Shown here: in pieces, positions 19,800 to 29,182 of the stretch | How positions within the stretch are numbered: the first letter of the stretch is position 1 | How the letters are laid out: each line of letters begins with the position of its first letter | Source of the DNA: Deltaproteobacteria bacterium | GTDB lineage: Bacteria > Myxococcota_A > Polyangia > GCA-2747355 > JADLHG01 | NCBI GenBank assembly: GCA_020848905.1 | Contig: JADLHG010000043.1 | Location: 46,760 to 110,759, forward strand | Length of the DNA stretch: 64,000 bases | Reading direction: 5' to 3' | Program-made: the position numbers and the translations under genes | Notes under the pieces: model-generated | What the model was told of the DNA's origin: nothing | Database searches by the model: none | The model's input: the letters and a program-made list of their open reading frames with translations, nothing else

Positions 19800-20780
19800 C
19801 CTGTGGACCAGTTCGTCGACCACGACGAGCGCCTCGAGGGCCGAGGGGAGCTGGACGTGATTCCGCTTCAGGACCTTGAGCGTCTCGAAGGCGGCCAGGC
19901 CATGCTCCTCGAAGCCCCTCATCGTCCACGTCTTCTGCTGAAAGATCTGGCGCGCGTTCGCGTCGCTGCGCAGGAGGGCCTGGAAGGCCTCCGTCTTGGC
20001 GAGGCCGCGCAGCCACGTCGGGGTCTCCTTGCGTTCGGTATAGGCGAGCGCGAAGCGATCCTGGGGGGCACCCCGCGCGGGAGCGCCGTGATCTCTCGTG
20101 AGCACGAAGGCCCCGAGCCGAACGAGCCAGTCGGGCGACTCGCCGGCCGCCGCCTCGGGGAGCCGCGCCAGAAAGGCCTGCTTGGCCCCGGCCGCCTGGT
20201 CCGCGAGGGCGAGCCAGGTCGTTGCGTTCAGCTTCTGCCTGACGAAGTCGAGCGCGTCTCGTTGCTCGGGAAGCGCGCCCACGTACCCCGCGAGCTCCGC
20301 GCCGAGCCACTGCCTGTCCCGGTGGGCCGAGTTCTTCACGAGGAAATCCACCGCCCGACGGGTTGCCGACTGTTCCACCTCCTTCGCCGTGGGAGGCGTC
20401 TCGAGGGAGAGCCAGGCCGTGATCGGCAGGTGAGACCAGAACGCCCAGCGCGCAACCCGCTTCGCCGTCACACGGTGCGGCGGCACCATCGTGCCCGTCG
20501 GGAAATCCAGCGTGAGGCGGACCGTGCCTCCGACGAGCTGGAGCGTCCCCTCCTGCGCGTAGCCCGGCTGCGTGGCGTGCTTGCCGCGATAGACGTCGAG
20601 GACCGCGTCACGCGCCAGAGCCTCGGCCACCACGGGATTCTTCCGCGCGACGCGCCGGAGCGTCTGCATGACGACGCGGTCGCCGGGCTGCACGATGAAC
20701 CCGTCCTTCCCTGCCGAGGCCGCACCAGCCAGCGTGCACAGGGCGACACACCCAACCATCCATGACGCTGCAGCGCGCAT
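19797..20780 (-). CDS. Exported protein of unknown function, 327 aa
   Basis: A Sec signal peptide covers residues 1-24 (cleavage near GAASA-G). The mature part starts KDGFIVQPGDRVVMQTLRRVARKNP, a possible small beta-barrel, then a helical region with charged repeats and TWLALADQAAGAKQAFLARLP. No family motif is recognised. The start at 20780 has a GGAGCA site; an open frame 21 codons upstream has no signal peptide. The stop codon falls inside the palindromic repeat at 19776-19799. Envelope location is likely; function is unknown. Confidence 0.65.
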   Translation of the reverse strand: MRAAASWMVGCVALCTLAGAASAGKDGFIVQPGDRVVMQTLRRVARKNPVVAEALARDAVLDVYRGKHATQPGYAQEGTLQLVGGTVRLTLDFPTGTMVPPHRVTAKRVARWAFWSHLPITAWLSLETPPTAKEVEQSATRRAVDFLVKNSAHRDRQWLGAELAGYVGALPEQRDALDFVRQKLNATTWLALADQAAGAKQAFLARLPEAAAGESPDWLVRLGAFVLTRDHGAPARGAPQDRFALAYTERKETPTWLRGLAKTEAFQALLRSDANARQIFQQKTWTMRGFEEHGLAAFETLKVLKRNHVQLPSALEALVVVDELVHR

Positions 20781-20963
20781 CGTCGGTGCTCCATCCAAGG
20801 GGTTTTTGGGGCCACACTTGCAGATTGCGTGCCGAGCAGGCACGTCCTACGCGCGCGGCAAGTCGGCGAAGGTACGAGCGGCGTGCCTCGAGCCGCGGCG
20901 TCTTGGACTCGTCACCGGCTTCTGGCGCTGGCTGCTATTGCCAGTCGCGCGGAGGTGCGAGCG

Positions 20964-22277
20964 CTACCGGGCGGCCTTCGCGGAGCGCTCCTGGCTCAGC
21001 CGTTGCTGCAGCACCAGGTCTCCGACCACCAGGCCGTTCGCGACGATCTGATGCGGGCGCTGTGCCTGGCCCTGGCGCGGCGTCTCGCCGGCGAGGGCGA
21101 AGTTGAAGACGAGCCCCTCGTAGCGCTCGTGCGTCAGGAGCGAGATGGCCGCGTACCCACCGTGGGCGGCGAGGAGGCGGTCGCGGAGGGTCAGCTCGGA
21201 GGCGCGCTTCAGGCCGGCGGCGGTGAACATCGGGTGGGCGCGGGTCACCGTCAGGCGGTGGCCCTCGGCGGTCTGGATGGCGATGACCGACTCCAGCTCG
21301 GGGCCCGCCTCGACGCGCACGGCGCGGCGCCGCGGACCGTCGAAGGTCGCGAGCTCCATTCCCGGGGTGGCGTACTCCACGGGCAGAACCTTGCCGTCGC
21401 CGAGGTCGATGCGCGTGCCGGCCACGAAGCAGCCGTCGGTGCGGACTTTGACCTTCGGCTGGCACTCCACGTTCACGGTGCGCGCGGCGAGCGCCAGGCT
21501 GAGCGGCGTGCCGGCCAGGCCATGGTTCTTCGGGTTGAAGTTCTTCAGCGTCTGCTTCATGACCTGCTCCGGCTGCGTGGCGTCGGAGGCGGCGCGGTCG
21601 GAGGGCTGGAGGTCGAGCGTCGAACCGTTCACCTGGGCCTTGAAGGAGCGGAAGGCCGCGACGCGCGTCTTGGCGGCGAGCGCGGCGATGGCGTCGGGCA
21701 GGTCCCCGAGGGGGCTCACCGTCTCGTCGGCGCACGAGCCGTCCTGCGTCGTGTCCACGCAGAGGAACAGGTTCACGTAGAACTGGCTGCGTCCGGCGAG
21801 CGCGGCCGGCACGCGGACCGCGAGCGGCTGGTCGAAGATCTTGACCGCGCCGGGCTCCGCGCCGTGGGCCTTCTGCAGCAGCTCGGCCACGTTCACCGAC
21901 CTGGAGGCGAGCAGGTGCCCTTCGTCCGTCTCGAGGGTCAGGACCACCGGGGTCTTGTCGCCCCCCTGCGTGACCAGCACGTGCAGCACGTCCAGCTCGC
22001 CGAGGTGGCAGGTGCTGACGCGAGCGATCGCGGCCGGCAGGTTGACCTGGAGGTCGGCCACTTCGGTGGTGTCCATGCTCGGCCCGCCGTTGATCGCGGC
22101 GCCGGAGCCGAGCACGCTCGTCGAGCGCAGGAGCTGACGGTACGTGAAGGCCTCCACCGTGCCCGGTTCCCCCTCGCCGTCGCCGATAGAACCCACGCAG
22201 CCCGCGCCTCCGAGGGCGGTAAGGGCGACGGGGAGCAGAGCGCCAAGGAGCAAGTTGCGGGGGGTGCGGTTTCTCAT
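20964..22277 (-). CDS. Lipoprotein with C-terminal Hint (intein/hedgehog-type) domain, 437 aa
   Basis: The lipobox is GAGC (C27). Residues about 40-280 are a beta-rich region of unknown type. From C283 (DGCFVAGTRIDLGDG) the sequence follows a Hint fold: the N-terminal Cys of block A, the block B TRAHPMF with T345/H348, and HQIVANGLVVGD near the end (H409) in place of the usual C-terminal motif. No final His-Asn pair or downstream nucleophile exists, so splicing in cis is unlikely. Thioester-driven autoprocessing at Cys283 is possible. Hint domains occur in bacterial polymorphic and BIL-type secreted proteins. The start is the ATG before the lipoprotein signal. Confidence 0.78.
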   Translation of the reverse strand: MRNRTPRNLLLGALLPVALTALGGAGCVGSIGDGEGEPGTVEAFTYRQLLRSTSVLGSGAAINGGPSMDTTEVADLQVNLPAAIARVSTCHLGELDVLHVLVTQGGDKTPVVLTLETDEGHLLASRSVNVAELLQKAHGAEPGAVKIFDQPLAVRVPAALAGRSQFYVNLFLCVDTTQDGSCADETVSPLGDLPDAIAALAAKTRVAAFRSFKAQVNGSTLDLQPSDRAASDATQPEQVMKQTLKNFNPKNHGLAGTPLSLALAARTVNVECQPKVKVRTDGCFVAGTRIDLGDGKVLPVEYATPGMELATFDGPRRRAVRVEAGPELESVIAIQTAEGHRLTVTRAHPMFTAAGLKRASELTLRDRLLAAHGGYAAISLLTHERYEGLVFNFALAGETPRQGQAQRPHQIVANGLVVGDLVLQQRLSQERSAKAAR

Positions 22278-22585
22278 CTGCGGCGTGTGTCCTCTGTTGC
22301 AACCGATTGGTTGCAGCCGCCGTGCCGCGCGTCGCGAAGCGTGATCTCCAGCGGTTGAAGCAGCGCGCCGAGGAGGATGAGGCCTGGGCTTTCCGCGAGT
22401 CGCGTTTCGATTCACGCGATCTCGCGAGGTTGGCCGCTCGTCGACGAGGGCCTGCCGTTCCCGTCGCGTGGTCGACTGACTCCAGCACCGAGCAGGCGGC
22501 ACTAGCGCAGGTCCGCGCCTTGGCCCCTACATGAGAGGCGAAGTGGGGAGGGCGTTTCGTGCGGTCTGCCGCGCGACAAGCCCCG
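22278..22585. other. 308-bp intergenic region upstream of the Hint lipoprotein
   Basis: I see no gene here. A perfect inverted repeat TGCAACC-GATT-GGTTGCA lies at 22298-22315, 20-40 bp from the Hint lipoprotein's ATG, and could be a regulator binding site. Confidence 0.45.
22298..22315. promoter_or_regulatory. Possible operator: TGCAACC inverted repeat
   Basis: Arms 22298-22304 and 22309-22315 are perfect complements around GATT, placed just upstream of the lipoprotein start at 22277. Symmetry and position are typical of a dimeric repressor site; no regulator is assigned. Confidence 0.35.
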
Positions 22586-23272
22586 CTACCGCAGCCCCCG
22601 CCAGAAGGCGTCGGCGATGGCGCGGTAGAGCTCGATGCCGGTGGCGAGGCCGGGGTTGAGCGTATGCGTGCGGGGCTCGCCGCGGAGCCGCTCGAACACC
22701 ACGTCGCGGCCCTCGAAGGTGAGCACGCAGCGCCCGGTGGCCGGATCGTAGGTGCCGCTGGCGCTCGAGCGATACTTCCCTTTCAGCGCGATGGCCACGG
22801 TTCCGTCGGCGACGGGGGCCAGCGCGGCGGAGCGCAGCCACGCATCGTGACGATGCTCCGCGATGCGCACGACGCCGTTCTTGTTCCGGCGCTCGCTGTA
22901 GGTCTTCGCGGCGCGTGCGCCCCATTCGCGCGCGTCCTGCTTCGGTCGGGAGTAGTAGTCGAAGACCATGTGGCGCAGCGTCGCGCCGCGGCCGTCCTTG
23001 TGGGGCACGCGCACGAGCACGCCCGCTTGGCCGTTCAGCTGCCGGCCCTCGACGACGAAAGGCACGCCGCCCGCGGTCGTCCCCTCGCGCTTGAAGGGGG
23101 GGTTGTAGCAGAGGGAGGAATGGTCCTCGGCCACGCGACGAGCGGTCTTGTAACGCCCGGAGGCCTCGGCGCGCCCGGAGGCCACGAGGCAAGAGGCGAG
23201 AAGCAGCGCACCGCCGAGGCGGCACGCGAGAGCGCACGACAGACGAAGCGGGCTGGAGCAGCGGCTCGACAT
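22586..23272 (-). CDS. Exported protein of unknown function, 228 aa
   Basis: A hydrophobic signal (CALACRLGGALLLASCLVASG) covers the first 35 residues. It may be a lipoprotein at LASC or a Sec-cleaved protein. The mature part has two widely separated cysteines (SLCYNPPF and GRCVLTF) and beta-strand-like segments ending in a helix IELYRAIADAFWRGLR. No known family is evident. GAGGA precedes the ATG. It lies between two other envelope genes on the same strand with about 200-bp spacers on either side, so it is probably expressed separately. Confidence 0.6.
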   Translation of the reverse strand: MSSRCSSPLRLSCALACRLGGALLLASCLVASGRAEASGRYKTARRVAEDHSSLCYNPPFKREGTTAGGVPFVVEGRQLNGQAGVLVRVPHKDGRGATLRHMVFDYYSRPKQDAREWGARAAKTYSERRNKNGVVRIAEHRHDAWLRSAALAPVADGTVAIALKGKYRSSASGTYDPATGRCVLTFEGRDVVFERLRGEPRTHTLNPGLATGIELYRAIADAFWRGLR

Positions 23273-23481
23273 GGGGTCCTCACGACCAGAATGCAGTTGT
23301 GGGACGCGGAGACAGCAAGCCGTGTGCCAGCCCCGGATGAACGCGGGGCGAGCGCAACTTGTCGAAAGAAGGCGCGCCGAGGGCCTGGCCGACGGCGAGG
23401 CCAAGTCCCGTGGCCGGCTCCCGCACGCGCTCGTGGCCGCTCGCGGGGCCCCGTCGCGATCGCACGACGGACGCCGCTTCG

Positions 23482-25290
23482 CTACTGCACGACGTACCCG
23501 TAGCCCGCATTCTCGCCGGCGCGCCAGACGCGGTTCGAGCCGGCCGAGGCGGTCCAGTGCGTACCGTACGCGCGGTCGAGGAGCGGGAGCTGCCAGAGGT
23601 CGTTGCCCTGGCAGAGGAAGGCCCCTTTGAGCCGTTCCTGCAGCGCATAGGCCGCGCGGTAGATGGCGCGGTTGTCCACTTCCCAGATGGAGAGGCCGGC
23701 GCGCTCGAGCACCCGCGCTCCCATCATCGTGCCGGCGAGAAAGCCCCACGGGTAGTTCGTGGCCCCCGGTGTGCCGGTGGTGAAGCTACCGCCGCGCCGC
23801 ATATCGTCGGGGATGATGCCGTCCAGGTTCACTCCCTGCTTCGTGGCGCCCTTCGGGTTGATGGTGCGCGGGTCGCTCGCGCTGGCCTGCCAGGAGAGCT
23901 CGCCGAAGTCGAGGCCGGGGTTCGGACCCGCGACGCTCTTCGCCCAGTAGTCGCGCACGGCCTTCAGGTTCGTCGTGTCGCCGAGGTAGCGGTAGATCGC
24001 GGTGACGGAGCCGAAGCCCATCGCGCCCCAGTTGTTCGGGCGCTTCTCGAACATCTTGCGCAGCGTGATGCCGAGCTGCGAGCACTTGGCCTCGTCGACC
24101 ACGCGCCGGAGCCAGGCCTCGAAGGTCGCGGTGCGATACCCGACGAGATCAGCGGCCATCGCGTAGGCTCCTGCCTCGCGCCCCCAGGCCAGGGTGCGCC
24201 CCCCCGCCTCGGTGCCGATCACCTTCTGGCAGGCCGCGACCACCTTGTCGCGGTACTTCGTCTCGCCGGTCCGCGCGTAGACGATCGCCGCGGCGAGCAC
24301 GCGCACGTTCGTCGGGTCGTCCTGGTTGGAGACGTTGGGGCTCGAGGTGTCCCCGTTCGCGTCGGCGAGGAGCTCGGTCCAGGCCGCGCCGCTCGTGGGC
24401 TTGCTCTTCAGCTCGGCCGCCGAGGTCCAGATGCCGAGCACCGGCCCAGTCGGGGGCGGCGCGGGAGGCAGGCCGCCCGCATCGGTGCGTGGGGTCGAGC
24501 TGCTTCCGTCGGCCGGCGGAGGCGCCACGCCCGCGTCGAGCCCTCCGTTCTGAGGCTTCGCGTCAGCGATAGGTGCGCCCCCGTCGGCTGGCGGCAGGCT
24601 CACTCCCCCGTCGCTGCCGGGACCCGGGTCGCTCGGTGCGCTGGTCAGCACCACCAGCCGGGGCGGCGCGGAGCCTTCGCGGCTACTGAAGTACGCGCTG
24701 TTCGAGCTCTGGCTCGCGAGCGCGAAGCTGTAGACGCCATCGCCGGTGACGGCCGAGGTCACGTCGAACTCGATCCAGCTGCCTGTCTCGGCGGCGCCGG
24801 GAGCGTCGAGCCGCGCGAGCGGAGAGGGCGCGTTGCTCCAGCTGAGCGTTTCCTCGGACCAGTCGTTGCCCGTGGTGAAGACCGTGCCCGCGTCGGGGCT
24901 GCCATCCGCCACGTACAGGAGGAGGCTCGCCGAGGTGACCGGCTGCGTGAGGCCCTTCACCTCGAAGCGCAGATAGCTGCGGTAGGTGTTCGTGCCGCGA
25001 CGCACGCGCAGGGTGGGGCTCGCGCCGTAGTTGCGCGTGGGGGCGTCCGACCGGATCTTGGCGTCCGCGAGCGGGAGGAAGCTCCGGGCTGACGGAAGCG
25101 TGCTGAACGGGTGGTGCGTGGGCGCGACGGGAATCGCGACCTCGTCGGGCTCGCCGTCGGAGGCCGTGGGCTCGCCGTTGGCGTCGCGCGGAGCCTCCGA
25201 GCAGCCGCTGCCGGCGCCCAGGGCGAGAGCGAAGGCGAAGGAGACGGCCGCGAGAGAGGCCGGGTAGTGGCGAGAGCATCGAGTGCGCAT
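23482..25290 (-). CDS. DNRLRE/CBM96 plus alginate-lyase-like lipoprotein, 602 aa
   Basis: The lipobox is GSGC (C30), with GGAGGAA six bases before the ATG. Residues about 60-210 match the DNRLRE (CBM96-type) carbohydrate-binding beta-sandwich, with LPLADAKIRSDAPTRNYG and the TYRSYLRFEVKGL strand. A long Pro/Asp/Gly linker follows (216-290). The C-terminal ~300 residues have the (alpha/alpha) pattern of the alginate lyase-like family, with RRMFEKRPNNWGAMG-like KMFEKRPNNWGAMG carrying the family's NNWG/NH-type active-site segment. It probably degrades an acidic polysaccharide at the cell surface. The exact substrate is not determinable. Confidence 0.75.
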   Translation of the reverse strand: MRTRCSRHYPASLAAVSFAFALALGAGSGCSEAPRDANGEPTASDGEPDEVAIPVAPTHHPFSTLPSARSFLPLADAKIRSDAPTRNYGASPTLRVRRGTNTYRSYLRFEVKGLTQPVTSASLLLYVADGSPDAGTVFTTGNDWSEETLSWSNAPSPLARLDAPGAAETGSWIEFDVTSAVTGDGVYSFALASQSSNSAYFSSREGSAPPRLVVLTSAPSDPGPGSDGGVSLPPADGGAPIADAKPQNGGLDAGVAPPPADGSSSTPRTDAGGLPPAPPPTGPVLGIWTSAAELKSKPTSGAAWTELLADANGDTSSPNVSNQDDPTNVRVLAAAIVYARTGETKYRDKVVAACQKVIGTEAGGRTLAWGREAGAYAMAADLVGYRTATFEAWLRRVVDEAKCSQLGITLRKMFEKRPNNWGAMGFGSVTAIYRYLGDTTNLKAVRDYWAKSVAGPNPGLDFGELSWQASASDPRTINPKGATKQGVNLDGIIPDDMRRGGSFTTGTPGATNYPWGFLAGTMMGARVLERAGLSIWEVDNRAIYRAAYALQERLKGAFLCQGNDLWQLPLLDRAYGTHWTASAGSNRVWRAGENAGYGYVVQ

Positions 25291-25627
25291 GGGCGGTTCC
25301 TCCAGAGTCACGCCCTCGCGAAGCACCCTTCGTGCCAGCTGCGACGCGATGCGCGCGCCGGCCGCGCCACCGCCGCGCTTCGCTACATTCCTCTCGCGGT
25401 CGCGCCGGCTTGAGCCGCATGGGCCGCTGCCGTGGGCCCGCGTCCCCGACGACCGCTGGCCAAGCACGGGTAGCGTCACCGCTACGCTCGGGCGTAACCC
25501 CGGTGCGACGGATCTCCTCCTCCGGATCGCGATCCCGACGCCTCGTTTCTCTCGCGCGGCGTTCTCTCGTTGCTCCGGATCCCGCGCGCCCTGTAGGGTG
25601 GCGGTTCCGCGAAAGAGCGATGCACGG
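25291..25627. other. 337-bp divergent intergenic region
   Basis: The region separates the lyase-like lipoprotein (-) from the helicase gene (+) and presumably holds both promoters. The plus-strand frame stays open across it, but the encoded sequence is Arg-rich and does not look like part of the helicase. No clear promoter hexamers were found. Confidence 0.4.
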
Positions 25628-27658
25628 ATGTCCCGCTGGTTTCAGAACCTGAACCCCGAACAGCGTCGTGCCGTGGAGCTCATCCACGGACCCCTGCTCG
25701 TGCTGGCCGGCGCGGGGAGCGGCAAGACGCGCGTCATCACGCACCGCATCGCCTACATGCTCGAGCAGGGGGTGGCCCCCGACGAGCTCCTCGCCGTGAC
25801 CTTCACCAACAAGGCCGCCGAGGAGATGGCGCACCGGCTGAGCAAGATGATCGGCCCGCGCGCGAACAAGGTCACGCTCTGCACCTTCCACGCACTCGGC
25901 CTGTCGATGCTCAAGGCCGAGGCCAAGCGCGGTCCGCGGGCGCGTCGCTTCGCCATCTTCGACACCGGGGATCAGCTCGCCACGCTCAAGGAGGCCACGC
26001 GGCGCCTGCACCTCGAGCGTGCGTTCGACCTGGGCTCGGTCCTGGCGCGCATCAGCTCCTACAAGAACGCCTTCGTGCTGCCCGGCGCCGTGGCGGAGAG
26101 CGAGGACCCCTACGACCAGGCGGCCTCGCTGCTCTACCCGATCTACGAGGAGCTGCTCGAGTCGTACGCCGCGGTGGACTTCGACGATCTCGTCTGCCGC
26201 CCGGTGCGCCTGATGGAGGAGGACGAGGCTTGCCGCGCGCGCTGGGCCGAGCGCTATCGGTACGTGCTCGTGGACGAGTACCAGGACTCGAACGCGGCGC
26301 AGCTGCGCATGTTGCGGGCCCTGGCGGGGGAGCACCGGAACCTCTGCGTGGTGGGAGACGACGACCAGTCGATCTACGGGTGGCGCGGCGCGCAGGTGGA
26401 GAACATTCTCCACTTCGAACGGCACTTCCCGGGGGCGAAGTCGGTCTTCCTGCTGCGCAACTACCGCTCCGTGCCGTCGGTGCTGGACCTCGCGAATCGC
26501 GTCATCGCGCAGAACCCCGACCGGCGCGAGAAGGAGCTCAAGCCCACGCGGCAGGACGCGGGCAAGGTCCGCCTGGTGGTCTGCCCCGACGGTGACGCGG
26601 AGGTCGCGTGGGTCGGACGGCACGCGCGCAAGATGATCGACCTCGGGCGCTATCGCCCGGGGCAGATGGCGGTGCTCTTCCGGTCGAACATCCTCGCGCG
26701 CACCCTCGAGGCCGAGCTGCGCGCGCAGGGGATCCCCTATCGCGTCCTCGGCGGACAGGCCTTCTTCGAGGCGAAGGAGATCAAGGACCTCATCGCCTAC
26801 CTGCGCGTCTGCCACAACCCGGCCGACGAGCTCGCGCTCCGGCGCGTGATCAACTTTCCGACGCGCGGCATCGGCACGCGGACGCTCGCCAAGCTGAGCG
26901 AGTGGGCCGAGCAGCAGGGGACGAGCTTCTTCCAGGCGCTGAAGCACGCGGAGGAAGTGCTCGGCGCGGGGGATCGCGCGGCCGAGGCGGTGGCGGACTT
27001 CCTTTCGCTCGTCGAGCGCAGCAGCGCGCGGTTCAAGCGCGGCGAGAGCCTGGCCGAGGGGGTGCGGGCGCTGGTCGGCGAGCTCCAGCTCGAGGCGGAG
27101 ATCCGCACTGCGGGCACGAGCGACAAGGGGATCGAACGCCGCCTCGCGCACCTCGCGGCCTTCGTGGCGGGGGTCGAGAGCTATTGCAAGCGCGTGGAGA
27201 AGCCCTCGCTCGGGGACTACCTGAACCGTGTGGCGCTCGCCGGCTCGGGGGACGACCCGCAGGGGGGCCCGGGAGATCGCCTGACCCTCTCCACGCTGCA
27301 CGGGTCGAAGGGGCTCGAGTTTCCGCTGGTCATGCTCGTCGGCCTGGAGGAGGGGCTCCTGCCGCACGACCGCACGCTGAATCCGCATCAGAACGATCAC
27401 GACACGGGGGACATCGCCGAGGAGCGACGGCTCTGCTACGTGGGGATCACGCGCGCGATGAACGAGCTCGTGCTCACGCGCTGCCGCGAGCGGCTCCTGC
27501 GCGGCAAGCTCCAGCCGCGCGCGCAGTCGCGCTTCCTCGACGGCATTCCGACGGACCTCTTCGACCTCGAGGACCTGGCCAGCGAGCCGCCGCTCGAGGT
27601 GGTGAAGGGGATGATGGCCGAGATCTGGGCCAAGCTCGGCGCGGCGCCGCCTACCTGA
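25628..27658 (+). CDS. rep: Rep/UvrD-type superfamily 1A DNA helicase, 676 aa
   Basis: All SF1A motifs are visible: Walker A AGAGSGKT (27-34), Ia FTNKAAEEM, motif II VDEYQDSN, III GDDDQSIYGWRG, IV LLRNYRS, V STLHGSKGLEFPLV and VI YVGITRA. The segment TFHALGLSMLKAE and the DTGDQLATLKEA stretch are closer to Rep than to UvrD or PcrA, and the C-terminus lacks the long UvrD tail. It should unwind DNA 3' to 5' with ATP, aiding replication through blocks. The ATG at 25628 is placed at the family's usual N-terminus; its ribosome site is weak. It converges with the DUF2252 gene eight bases downstream. Confidence 0.92.
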   Translation: MSRWFQNLNPEQRRAVELIHGPLLVLAGAGSGKTRVITHRIAYMLEQGVAPDELLAVTFTNKAAEEMAHRLSKMIGPRANKVTLCTFHALGLSMLKAEAKRGPRARRFAIFDTGDQLATLKEATRRLHLERAFDLGSVLARISSYKNAFVLPGAVAESEDPYDQAASLLYPIYEELLESYAAVDFDDLVCRPVRLMEEDEACRARWAERYRYVLVDEYQDSNAAQLRMLRALAGEHRNLCVVGDDDQSIYGWRGAQVENILHFERHFPGAKSVFLLRNYRSVPSVLDLANRVIAQNPDRREKELKPTRQDAGKVRLVVCPDGDAEVAWVGRHARKMIDLGRYRPGQMAVLFRSNILARTLEAELRAQGIPYRVLGGQAFFEAKEIKDLIAYLRVCHNPADELALRRVINFPTRGIGTRTLAKLSEWAEQQGTSFFQALKHAEEVLGAGDRAAEAVADFLSLVERSSARFKRGESLAEGVRALVGELQLEAEIRTAGTSDKGIERRLAHLAAFVAGVESYCKRVEKPSLGDYLNRVALAGSGDDPQGGPGDRLTLSTLHGSKGLEFPLVMLVGLEEGLLPHDRTLNPHQNDHDTGDIAEERRLCYVGITRAMNELVLTRCRERLLRGKLQPRAQSRFLDGIPTDLFDLEDLASEPPLEVVKGMMAEIWAKLGAAPPT

Positions 27659-27665
27659 AACGGGC

Positions 27666-29000
27666 TCAGCGCCCCGGAGCCTCGGGCAAGAGCGTCCCGT
27701 CGCGGTAGAGGCGCAGGAAGCGACGGTAGTCCTTGGCCGTGCGGTCGGCGTCGACGACGGCGTCGCGGGCGAGGGCTTCCACGAAGGCCTGGGGCGCGGG
27801 GAGCGCCTCGAGGAGCTGGGCCGCCACGGAGCGCTCGCGGTGTGGTCGGAGCGTCTGCGAGCGCGCGTGACTCGCGGCGAGCGCGGCCCCACAAGCACGG
27901 GCCACCTCGGGCACCTCGGACTTGCGGAGCGTCGTCCAGTCGAGGTCGCACTCGTGCGGACCCACCTCGGTGACGAGGTAACCGGCCCCCGCGTAGGTCG
28001 TCGCGCCGTCGAAGCGCTCCCCCCCGTCGAGAACTCGGCGCCGCGCGCTCAGCACGCGTTCCCCGTGGTGGGCGAAGGCTTCGCCCTGCGGCTCGGCGAC
28101 GAGCGCCACCGCCGAACGTCGCTCCTCCTTCAGCTCGAGGACGATCGGGGCGCCGCGCCGCCCCGCCCGCGGCGCGAGCGCGAGGAGGTAGCGTCCGAGG
28201 CCCAGGCTCCCGACCCCGGAGGTGAGCTTTTGCGCCACGTCCACGAGCTCGTAGCGACCGAGCTCGGTCGCGGCGGCGGGAGGGAGCGTGCGGAGGTACG
28301 CGCGGAGCGGGGCGGCCAGGGCGGCCTTCAGCTCGGGGCGCGGAGTGACCTTCTCGCTCGCGCGAAACTGCCCGGTGGCGCCGTCGAGAAAGCGCGCCGC
28401 CACGTTCGCCGGCGTGCGCGCCGAGGCGTCGGCGAAGAAGCGGCGGAGGACCGCGGGGAGCGGCTGCTCGAGGGAGGGGAGGGGCGCGGCGGCCCGTACC
28501 GGATAGGCCTCGAGGGTGGCGAGGTAGCCGGCGAGGAAGGCCTGCACGGCGGCGGCGCGGACCTTCTTGCCGAACCCCAGCTCGCGACCGGCGAGCTCGA
28601 AGCCGAGCGCGCCGTGGCGCAGATCCCAGGCGAAGGGGGCGAAGGCCGCCTCGTCGTGGTCGTTGGGGGCGAAGACGAGCTGGCCGGTGCGTAGCCGCAC
28701 CGGGCCGAAGTTCATCGGGTGCACGTCGCCGTTCAGCACGAGGCGTGGCAGCGCGACGTCGCGGTCGGCGAAGGCGCGCTGCACGTCGGCGTTGAAGCCC
28801 CGGAAGTAGGTGTAGGCCGACTCGGCCATGCGTTCCAGCTTGGCCCGCGCGCGCGCCGGGTCGCGGGCGATGAGTTCGGCGTTGTCGGCACGCAGGCGCT
28901 GTCGGAGCTCGGCGAGCTTTTGCGCTTCGCGGGCGGAGGCCGGTGCGGTGAAGGACATGGCGACCAGGATCAGGCCCAGAGAATGCGCGGCGCGGAACAT
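27666..29000 (-). CDS. DUF2252 protein with signal peptide, 444 aa
   Basis: DUF2252 proteins have a kinase-like fold of unproven activity. Characteristic segments are LNGDVHPMNFGPVR and FAPNDHDEAAFAPFAWDLRHGA, whose His/Asp residues match the family core, and a later RKSEVPEVARACGAALAASHAR helix. Residues 1-23 form a signal peptide (SFTAPASA-R), so this member is exported, whereas many DUF2252 proteins are cytoplasmic. The chosen ATG at 29000 lacks a clear ribosome site, so the start is tentative. The gene converges with the helicase gene eight bases away. Confidence 0.82.
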   Translation of the reverse strand: MFRAAHSLGLILVAMSFTAPASAREAQKLAELRQRLRADNAELIARDPARARAKLERMAESAYTYFRGFNADVQRAFADRDVALPRLVLNGDVHPMNFGPVRLRTGQLVFAPNDHDEAAFAPFAWDLRHGALGFELAGRELGFGKKVRAAAVQAFLAGYLATLEAYPVRAAAPLPSLEQPLPAVLRRFFADASARTPANVAARFLDGATGQFRASEKVTPRPELKAALAAPLRAYLRTLPPAAATELGRYELVDVAQKLTSGVGSLGLGRYLLALAPRAGRRGAPIVLELKEERRSAVALVAEPQGEAFAHHGERVLSARRRVLDGGERFDGATTYAGAGYLVTEVGPHECDLDWTTLRKSEVPEVARACGAALAASHARSQTLRPHRERSVAAQLLEALPAPQAFVEALARDAVVDADRTAKDYRRFLRLYRDGTLLPEAPGR

Positions 29001-29182
29001 GCGAGCCGTCGGATGTGCAAGGCCGGTGCCATGTTCGACGCTAGAGGCCCCGTGCGTGGCCCCTGGCCCCACGCGGAGTTGGCTGCCGGAAGGACCGGGC
29101 GCGCTGGATAGCGGCGTTCGACGATCGGGGCCGGGCCTCTCGGTTTCGAAGCGGTGCTTCACGGAGCGAGCCGGGCCCTGAC

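Noticed and set aside
24683..27898. A 1071-codon minus-strand frame opposite the helicase gene
   Set aside because: Antisense shadow; helicase motifs are all in the plus frame.
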